NCBI GenBank assembly: GCA_947581925.1
Contig: CANPWB010000012.1
Coordinates: forward strand, 1 to 44,880
Origin: an uncultured Clostridia bacterium
Lineage (GTDB): Bacteria; Bacillota; Clostridia; Christensenellales; CAG-917
Direction: 5' to 3'
DNA length: 44,880 bases
The notes under the pieces were generated by a model, which worked only from the letters and a program-made list of their open reading frames with translations, had not been told where the DNA came from and did no database searches. Shown here one piece after another: positions 39,260 through 44,880 of this stretch. Every line of letters starts with the position of its first letter. Position 1 is the first letter of the stretch. The translations under genes were made by a program, and so were the position numbers.

Positions 39260-40735
39260 CTATACCAATTGTTTCATAAAGGCGACTATGACTTCCCTCA
39301 TCCAACTTACTGGGATGAGCCCGTCGGGATCTACGTCGCGCGAGGAAAGCGCCTCTTCAATGCAGCGCGGGCGCTCCAGCGCCGTCAAAAGCTCCAATTT
39401 CGCGACAGCCTTGATAGCGTCGGGCTCTTTTACGCCAAGCGTCCCCAGCGTATTTGTCACATACACATAGGGGTGGACGGTCTGCCACAGGACGGCGGGC
39501 GTATCGTCCGCGGACTCGTTGCAATAGTCGTAGTACACGCTTGCCGCCGCGGCGTCGTGCGCGTCCAAAACTATGTCGTCCATGTCGAAAATGTTGTATG
39601 CAGTCTCTTTTATGTCGTCATCGTCCGCCCAGCCCGCGACAAGCAAATCATACGCCTCGCTGCCCGTGACGTCGCCGATGGATATCTTGCCCTCCTCTTT
39701 GAGCTCGCGCATAGCCTCCGCGGTGCGCGCCGCGTCCCTGCCCGTAAGCTCGAAAACCAGCCTTTCCAAGTTTGCGGGCAAAACGACGTCCATCTCGGGC
39801 GCGCAGGTGGAAACGACTTTTTTCGGCATGCGGAACTCGCCGTCCGCAACCAGGTCGATGACCGCTTTGTTGGAGTTGAACGCGAGTATCAGCCTGTCTA
39901 TCGGCAGCCCCATCTGCCTCGCGTATATCCCCGCTATCGCCGCGGTCATATCACCCGCGGGAAGCGCGAAATTCACTTTGTCGCCGAGCGCTATCTCGCC
40001 GTCGGAGGCAAGATCCGCATATGCGGATACAAAGCACGCGACGTACGGCAGCACTCTGCCTATATTTTTGCCGTCCGCATCAAGTATTTTGCACCCCATA
40101 TCCTCAAATTCGCGCAAAACCTTGTCGTCCGAGAGAATTTTTTTCAGCTCGTCGTCAAAAATTTCGCCCTTAACCCCGACAGCCTGTACGTTGCCTCCGT
40201 CCGCGGACGCGTTCAAGCCGCGCACTGCAAGCAGATTTTTGCCGGCGGGTACAAACGCGATAGCCGCCACGCCCTTCACGCCTTTAAAAGCGTCAAGCAA
40301 AGTCTTGCCGCAAGCCGTACTCCCCGCGAACGCCGCGACTCGGATACCGCTCTCCTGCCATTTGTCGCGCGCCGCTTTCACAAGCCTCGCGAATACGCGC
40401 GCCGAGACGTCCTCCGCCCTCGCCGTATTGCCGCAAGTCAAATCGAGCAAGTACAGCCCTTCCTCCGCCATAGCGATGGGCAGCTCGCCTTCGAAATCGC
40501 CAAGCGCGTCCTCGCATAGCTCGCAAAGCTGCGCGTCGGGCATGTCCACAAAAAGCGATAACACCCTCGCCATGCGTTCGGCGAGGGAGCTCGTTAAGAT
40601 ACTTTCGATGAAGTCTGCCGTGAGCCTTGGGAAATTCTCGGGCACGTACAGCCCTCCGTCGAGAGCGACGCCGTCCAAAATAGCGCGGTAAACGTCAACG
40701 CATATATTTTCCGATCTGGTGCTTTTATATCTCAT
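39260..40735 (-). CDS. Threonine synthase-like protein lacking the PLP lysine
   Basis: A 491-residue homologue of ThrC, full length and uninterrupted. Retained family features: MRYKSTRSEN start, DGVALDGGLYVPE, GVKGEIFDDELKKI, AFNSNKAVIDLV and EMDVVLPANLERLVFELTG. Lost features: the Schiff-base motif GPTLAFKD reads GNTARAED, placing Glu108 where the lysine belongs; the PLP-phosphate loop SGDTG reads STACG near 139-143; and PTGNFGN reads PAGDMTA. It therefore should not make threonine and is probably a pseudoenzyme with a regulatory or structural role. The ATG overlaps the upstream P-loop gene (ATGA), and trpS follows 10 bases later. Confidence 0.88.
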   Translation of the reverse strand: MRYKSTRSENICVDVYRAILDGVALDGGLYVPENFPRLTADFIESILTSSLAERMARVLSLFVDMPDAQLCELCEDALGDFEGELPIAMAEEGLYLLDLTCGNTARAEDVSARVFARLVKAARDKWQESGIRVAAFAGSTACGKTLLDAFKGVKGVAAIAFVPAGKNLLAVRGLNASADGGNVQAVGVKGEIFDDELKKILSDDKVLREFEDMGCKILDADGKNIGRVLPYVACFVSAYADLASDGEIALGDKVNFALPAGDMTAAIAGIYARQMGLPIDRLILAFNSNKAVIDLVADGEFRMPKKVVSTCAPEMDVVLPANLERLVFELTGRDAARTAEAMRELKEEGKISIGDVTGSEAYDLLVAGWADDDDIKETAYNIFDMDDIVLDAHDAAAASVYYDYCNESADDTPAVLWQTVHPYVYVTNTLGTLGVKEPDAIKAVAKLELLTALERPRCIEEALSSRDVDPDGLIPVSWMREVIVAFMKQLV

Positions 40736-41154
40736 AGATATTGTTTGAGGAAGTCGGGAAAATTCTTCTCGTCCTCGCTTACCGTCACGACAAATTGCGT
40801 CTCGGTGGACTTTGCCACGGCGTAGATATCCTTGAAAAAGTCCTCCATCTCGTGTACGGTCTTGCCGAGCAGCCTATGCGCGCCGTCGAGATAGAGCGTC
40901 TCGATGTCGTGATTGCCCGCAAGTATGCCCTTTATGAACCCGATGAGAGCGGGCTCCTCCACGGGAGCGCTCCCCTTCTTGAGCACGGAGGCGTTGATGA
41001 GGCGCACCTGATGCCTGAGCGTGAACTTGTAGCCGTCCTCTTTGTCCGTGACGAATACGATGTCGCCCTTTGCGGTGTCCACGTTGCCGTTTGCCATGTC
41101 GATGATTATTTTTGTCTTGCCGGTACCCTTTGCGCCTGTGATAAACTTGATCAT
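40732..41154 (-). CDS. Small P-loop ATPase of unknown function
   Basis: A 140-residue protein. Walker A is GAKGTGKT at residues 6-13, and a Walker B-like strand ETLYLDGAHRLLG follows near residue 85-97. A final strand QFVVTVSEDEKNFP resembles a sensor segment. It is like a minimal twitching-ATPase or kinase-like fold, but I do not recognise the family. The ATG at 41154 has TTGGAGGA directly upstream; a longer frame to 41190 has none. It is the first gene behind a good promoter and overlaps the threonine synthase-like gene, so the two are translationally coupled. Confidence 0.8.
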   Translation of the reverse strand: MIKFITGAKGTGKTKIIIDMANGNVDTAKGDIVFVTDKEDGYKFTLRHQVRLINASVLKKGSAPVEEPALIGFIKGILAGNHDIETLYLDGAHRLLGKTVHEMEDFFKDIYAVAKSTETQFVVTVSEDEKNFPDFLKQYL

Positions 41155-41181
41155 AAATTCCTCCAAGTTGATTATATAAAT

Positions 41182-41210
41182 ATCATACACTATATATGTA
41201 ATATTTTCAA
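41182..41210 (-). promoter_or_regulatory. Promoter of the P-loop/thrC-like/trpS operon
   Basis: On the minus strand, TTGAAA (41210-41205), 17 bases, TATGAT (41187-41182). It lies 11 bases beyond the prfA stop codon and leaves a leader of about 20 bases. Confidence 0.7.
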
Positions 41211-41220
41211 GTACAAAAAC

Positions 41221-42306
41221 TCAATCAATGTTTTCGAGGAGCTTGTTTTGGACTGCGAGGCGGAGGGCGTCGATCATTTCGTCGAGCTCGCCGAGCATAA
41301 ATTTGTCGAGGGAGTAGAGTGTGAGCCCTATGCGGTGGTCGGTGACGCGTCCCTGCGGAAAGTTGTAGGTGCGGATGCGCTCGCTGCGATCCCCGGTGCC
41401 TACTTGCGCGCGGCGGGTATCATCGTACTCCTTTTGCGCCTGCGACTGATAGTAGTCATACACGCGTGATTTGAGCACTTTCATCGCCTTTTCCCTGTTT
41501 TTCATTTGGCTGCGCTCGTCCTGGCACTCTACGACTATACCCGTGGGAAGGTGAGTCATGCGGATGGCGCTTTCCGTCTTGTTGACGTGTTGCCCGCCCG
41601 CGCCGCCGCTACGGTAAGTGTCTATCTTTATGTCCGCTTCATTCAAGGTTATGTCCACGTCGGGCGCCTCGGGGAGCACGGCTACTGTGACGGTGGAGGT
41701 GTGTACGCGCCCCTGCGATTCCGTCTCGGGCACGCGCTGTACGCGGTGCACTCCGCTCTCGAATTTGAGCTTGCCGTACGCGCCCTTGCCCGTTATCATA
41801 AACACGAGCTCCTTAGCGCCGCCCAGCTCGGTGAAGTTCATACTGACTTCTTCCACCTTCCAGCGGTTGAGCTCCGCATAGTGGCGGTACATCTTCATGA
41901 GGTCCGCGCCGAAGAGAGCGGCTTCGTCCCCGCCCGCGCCCGCGCGTATCTCCATAATGACGTTGTTGTCCTCGTTGGGGTCCTTGGGCAGGAGCGCGAC
42001 GCGAATGTCCGCGATATCCTTTTCCATAGCCTCGCGAAGTTCGTCAAGTTCGTCTTTGAGCATGGCGCGCATATCGGGGTCCGTCTCGCCGCCGAGCATA
42101 GCCTCGCAATCGTCATACTGCGCCCTGCGCGACTTAAAAGCGGAGTATAGTTCGCATATGGGGCTAAGATCTGAGTGCTCTTTGCTGTACGCGCGGAATT
42201 TCTCTTGATCCTGCAAGGTATTTGGATCTGCAAGAAGAGAGCCGAGCTCATCATAGCGCGCCTCTATCTTGTCAAGTCTTGTCAAAAACGCCTCGCCGAC
42301 CTTCAT
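41221..42306 (-). CDS. prfA: Peptide chain release factor 1
   Basis: A 361-residue RF1, which reads UAA/UAG and triggers peptide release. The stop-codon-reading tripeptide of the P-x-T type is seen in [14 protein letters not shown] (Pro193-Thr195), and the catalytic GGQ is at 237-239 in [13 protein letters not shown]. Its Gln is the methylation target of PrmC. The gene starts inside the stop codon of the DUF1385-PrmC gene (ATGA overlap), linking the factor to its modifying enzyme. Confidence 0.97.
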   Translation of the reverse strand: MKVGEAFLTRLDKIEARYDELGSLLADPNTLQDQEKFRAYSKEHSDLSPICELYSAFKSRRAQYDDCEAMLGGETDPDMRAMLKDELDELREAMEKDIADIRVALLPKDPNEDNNVIMEIRAGAGGDEAALFGADLMKMYRHYAELNRWKVEEVSMNFTELGGAKELVFMITGKGAYGKLKFESGVHRVQRVPETESQGRVHTSTVTVAVLPEAPDVDITLNEADIKIDTYRSGGAGGQHVNKTESAIRMTHLPTGIVVECQDERSQMKNREKAMKVLKSRVYDYYQSQAQKEYDDTRRAQVGTGDRSERIRTYNFPQGRVTDHRIGLTLYSLDKFMLGELDEMIDALRLAVQNKLLENID

Positions 42307-44156
42307 TTCCTCGTAATGCGAGCTATGCGCTCGACGCCCTCCATATCCTCGAATATCTGCACGTCAAAGCCGTCGAAGAGCGCCTTTATGCTCTCCGCCT
42401 GCCCTATGCCGAGCTCCAGATACAGCGCGCCGCCGTCGCCGAGGCGCGCCTCGAACCCCTCTCGTATCTTCCTGTAAAAGTCAAGGCCGTCCCCGCCGCC
42501 GTCAAGCGCGGAGATAGGCTCGAATTTCTTCACCTTATCCTCGAGGCATTTTATGTCCTCGGTGGGGATATACGGCGGATTTGAAACGACGACGTCAAAT
42601 ACGCCCTCTATGGGCTCCCACATATCGCCCGCAAGATAGGCGACTTTTGCACCCGCGTTTATCGCGTTTGCCTTCGCGACCTCTATTGCCGCCGCGCTAA
42701 TGTCGCTCGCAGTGACGTCCGCCGCCGTATTTTTTGCGATAGCTATTGCGATAGCGCCGCTGCCCGTGCACAGATCGAGCGCGCGCGCCGTCTCGCCCTT
42801 GCTCTCTCTCGCCCTTATATCCGCGATAACTTTTTCGGCGAGCTCTTCCGTCTCGGGGCGCGGTATGAGCACGCTCCCGTTTACGCTCAACTTTATGCCG
42901 TAAAATTCCGTAGATCCCTGCGCATATTGTAATGGCATGCCGTCCTTCATCTTTTCGGCGACGGCAAGCGCCCTCTCCATAGCCGCCTTATCGAGATATG
43001 CGGGCGGCGCGCTGCGAAGAGTCGCCGTAGCGTCCGCGATTATCCACTCGATATCTACGTCGTCCGCGGATGGCGCGACGCCTTTAAGTTGCTCCTTCGC
43101 CATCTCGAGCGGTATGCGTATCTCGAACTTCGTCTCGGGCAACGTGGGGTCCGCGTCCATAGCCTGTACGCGCTTGAAAGCGGCGATCGCCACCTCAAGC
43201 ATATCGTCGTCGGGCTCCTTTGTAGTGAGCATCTGCAGCGCCATACCGGGCGCACGCAGTATGCGTACAAAGAGGCAGTCGCTCTTTGCGAGCAGCTTGA
43301 GTATTTCATAGGATATTCCCGCCACGACGGGCACGAACAGCAGCTTGAAACCAAGCTTTATGAGCGCGTTGAACACTTTGTAGCCGCCCACACTGCTTGC
43401 GACGAGCAATCCGCAGCGGTCAAGCATAAAGTTTACCAGCGCGAACACGATTATGCTCACCACGAGCACGAAAAACATAAAGGTCGTGCCGCAACGGCTA
43501 TGCTGTCTGCTCATGCCGCGCGCGTTTTCCACGGTAAGCTCCAGCCCGTGCTCATAGCAGCTTATCGTCTTATGCTCCGCGCCGTGGTACATGAAAACTC
43601 TGCGCACGTCCTTCATGAGCGTGACGAGCAAAATATAGCATATGAAAATGACAAGCATAAATCCGCTCTCGATGAGGCTGTACCAGAGGCTTGAGAGCGA
43701 GCTTGTCCCCACCGCCGTATGGTCGCTTATAAGGCTTGCGAACACATTTGGCAGCAACACGAAAAGCGCCACGGCAAGCACTATGCCAAGCAGGACGGAA
43801 ATAGTCATAAGCAAGCTCATGGGATCGACCTTGAACTTTTTGGCGGCTTTCTCTTCCATTTTTGAGGGTTCGGCAAAATCGCCGTACACCTCGGCGGAGC
43901 GCATTATTATTCCCGTGCCTTGAAACAGCTGCGTCACAAGATTGACGACGCCGCGCACAAATGGCAAGCGGAAAAAGATATTTCTCTCCTTCGCGCTCTT
44001 GACGTACTTGCTCTCGATGGTTATCTCGCCCCCGGGAGCGCGCACCGCCGTCGCCATTGAGCGTTCGCCCTTCATCATGACGCCCTCAAGCACCGCCTGT
44101 CCGCCTATGGACGTGCGCCGCACCGCGCACTTTTTTTCTTTGTTTTTCTTGTCCAT
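42303..44156 (-). CDS. prmC: Fusion of DUF1385 membrane protein and PrmC methyltransferase
   Basis: A 617-residue single chain joining two proteins. Residues 15-320 are DUF1385 (YqhQ-like): [13 protein letters not shown] at 18-30, [24 protein letters not shown] and at least four membrane helices. It closes with [18 protein letters not shown], the usual end of that family. Residues about 325-617 are Prm[36 protein letters not shown], the SAM-binding [15 protein letters not shown] and the catalytic NPPY at 526-529. PrmC methylates the GGQ Gln of release factors. The fusion tethers this enzyme to the membrane. prfA overlaps by 4 bases. rpmE-DUF1385-prmC-prfA are neighbours in many Clostridia, so the fusion joins adjacent genes. 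Confidence 0.93.
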   Translation of the reverse strand: MDKKNKEKKCAVRRTSIGGQAVLEGVMMKGERSMATAVRAPGGEITIESKYVKSAKERNIFFRLPFVRGVVNLVTQLFQGTGIIMRSAEVYGDFAEPSKMEEKAAKKFKVDPMSLLMTISVLLGIVLAVALFVLLPNVFASLISDHTAVGTSSLSSLWYSLIESGFMLVIFICYILLVTLMKDVRRVFMYHGAEHKTISCYEHGLELTVENARGMSRQHSRCGTTFMFFVLVVSIIVFALVNFMLDRCGLLVASSVGGYKVFNALIKLGFKLLFVPVVAGISYEILKLLAKSDCLFVRILRAPGMALQMLTTKEPDDDMLEVAIAAFKRVQAMDADPTLPETKFEIRIPLEMAKEQLKGVAPSADDVDIEWIIADATATLRSAPPAYLDKAAMERALAVAEKMKDGMPLQYAQGSTEFYGIKLSVNGSVLIPRPETEELAEKVIADIRARESKGETARALDLCTGSGAIAIAIAKNTAADVTASDISAAAIEVAKANAINAGAKVAYLAGDMWEPIEGVFDVVVSNPPYIPTEDIKCLEDKVKKFEPISALDGGGDGLDFYRKIREGFEARLGDGGALYLELGIGQAESIKALFDGFDVQIFEDMEGVERIARITRK

Positions 44157-44242
44157 ATCTATACGTTTGCGCCGACTCTTCTCCGCGAAGGTATATTTTC
44201 ATACCTTTCCTACGGAGTAGCCGTGCCCCATATTTGTAAAAT

Positions 44243-44327
44243 GCAGACACCAAAGTGCCTGCACTCCCTTTGACCGCAAGCACTGCGCGCCTGCGAAACT
44301 CAGTCTCACAAGCACTTTGCGCTTGTG
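44243..44327 (-). other. Three consecutive hairpins between rpmE and the fusion gene
   Basis: As RNA from the minus strand: CACAAGC/GCTTGTG (44327-44307), CGCAGGC/GCTTGCG (44295-44275, one G-U pair) and GCAGGCAC/GTGTCTGC (44262-44243). The first two have similar 7-base loops (GCAAAGT, GCGCAGT) and arms that differ in a compensated way. They follow the rpmE stop codon, without T runs. They may adjust the yield of rpmE against downstream genes. Confidence 0.5.
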
Positions 44328-44331
44328 AAAA

Positions 44332-44538
44332 TCAATCGAGATTGTATCTCTTCTTGAACTTGTCAACGCGTCCGCCTGTATCGACGAGCTTTTGCTTGCC
44401 CGTGAAGTAGGGATGGCACTTGGAGCAAATTTCCACCTTCATTTCCTGCACGTTCTTAGTGGTGCCGGAAAGGAATGTGTTGCCGCAAGCACATGTGACG
44501 GTGACAGTGTGGTAATTCGGATGAATACCTTCTTTCAT
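44332..44538 (-). CDS. rpmE: 50S ribosomal protein L31 (zinc-binding form)
   Basis: A 68-residue L31 of the C+ type. [20 protein letters not shown] carries the first Cys pair (CxC), and [20 protein letters not shown] with [10 protein letters not shown] carries the second (CxxC); together they bind zinc. The ATG at 44538 has AGGAG 7 bases upstream; a TTG two codons earlier is not needed. It starts the rpmE, DUF1385-PrmC, prfA block. The leader of about 65 bases contains an ACGCGC/GCGCGT hairpin. Confidence 0.97.
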   Translation of the reverse strand: MKEGIHPNYHTVTVTCACGNTFLSGTTKNVQEMKVEICSKCHPYFTGKQKLVDTGGRVDKFKKRYNLD

Positions 44539-44609
44539 TGTCAAACTCCTATAAACGTTTTTTTACGCCCACACGCGCCTTCTGCGCGTATATGACATAA
44601 AGTTATTTT

Positions 44610-44638
44610 ATTATAGATGACCTCCCGCGCGCTGTCAA
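44610..44638 (-). promoter_or_regulatory. rpmE promoter
   Basis: On the minus strand, TTGACA (44638-44633), 17 bases, TATAAT (44615-44610): full consensus, as expected for a ribosomal protein gene. Confidence 0.88.
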
Positions 44639-44740
44639 GCGATTTCCGCCCGAAAAGTTTTTTAAATAGACTGCTCGGACAATCTAATACATCGGCGCTT
44701 GAGCGCACCGGGGATATACGTAGTGGCTCAGACATTGGAG

Positions 44741-44868
44741 TGAAAGACCCAACCTCTCCCTTCGTTACGTGCAGCGATGATAACGCCGATCTGAGGGATA
44801 TTTGGGGTCCCCAAAATAATTACGAAGTGATTTTTTGGGGTAAAGGCACACTGCACTCAGGACTCCCC
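44741..44868 (-). ncRNA. R6 copy 2 with R2 in its loop
   Basis: On the minus strand it repeats GGGGAGTCCTGAGTGCAGTG and, after an interruption, CGCTGCACGTAACGAAGGG and AGAGGTTGGGTCTTTCA from 30576-30668. Where the first copy has about 30 unrelated bases, this copy holds a full R2 hairpin (about 44802-44842). GTGCAG/CTGCAC close the structure in both. The stretch 44640-44740 shows only an R7 fragment (CTCGGACAA) and no gene. Confidence 0.5.
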
Positions 44869-44880
44869 AGCTATACCCCA

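Noticed and set aside
39260-40735. Functional threonine synthase
   Set aside because: The PLP lysine and phosphate loop are replaced, so naming it thrC would mislead.

Overview
The window reads as the chromosome of an uncultured, moderately GC-rich member of the Bacillota, probably class Clostridia. Evidence: a CIRCE operator before groES-groEL, WhiA, the uvrC/murB/PHP/whiA/dnaE/pfkA gene order, DUF1385 and DUF5685 proteins, YhbY, four-cysteine ribosomal protein L31, and promoters of the TTGACA-17-TATAAT type. I cannot name a genus. I saw no prophage, transposase, CRISPR array, rRNA or tRNA.

Layout. 1-704: a truncated InlB-type lipoprotein gene and a divergent small XRE regulator share a perfect 13-bp inverted repeat. 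1356-3936: groEL-groES, then a divergent dCMP deaminase. 4347-9900: a cupin-XRE regulator followed by a tightly overlapping potABCD polyamine-uptake operon. 10771-14339: a one-chain MacB-like ABC exporter, divergent from yhbY and a small charged ORF. 15062-17885: trkA-trkH potassium uptake. 18608-22894: a 1428-residue surface lipoprotein with a structured leader. 23444-34413 (minus): uvrC, murB, PHP, whiA, dnaE, pfkA. 34666-35313: a small membrane protein gene divergent from an ArsR regulator. 35861-44538 (minus): a membrane protein, a Cys-rich J-like protein, DUF5685, trpS, a threonine-synthase-like pseudoenzyme, a P-loop ATPase, prfA, a DUF1385-PrmC fusion and rpmE.

The most striking content lies between the genes. 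Nearly every long intergenic gap is built from a few repeat families (named R1 to R7 here), most of them hairpins. R1 is a 28-30 bp palindrome, R2 a hairpin of about 35-40 bp, R3 a unit of about 55 bp, and R7 a short GTCCGAGCG/CGCTCGGAC linker. R4 is a 140-210 bp chain of hairpins around a terminator-like stem; nine of ten copies sit just after the stop codon of a gene on the same strand. R5 (about 270 bp) is inserted in the central hairpin of two R4 copies and ends in its own intrinsic terminator. R6 is a further structured unit. Stems differ between copies by compensatory changes, and R2 is repeatedly found inside the loops of R1, R4, R5 and R6. This suggests a mobile, hairpin-targeting or structure-selected repeat system whose driving enzyme is not in this window.

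A second theme is leaderless transcription. The XRE gene at 498, the ABC exporter at 13431, uvrC at 34413 and perhaps arsR at 34981 have a -10 box ending only 6-7 bases before the ATG and no Shine-Dalgarno sequence. Most other genes have clear ones.
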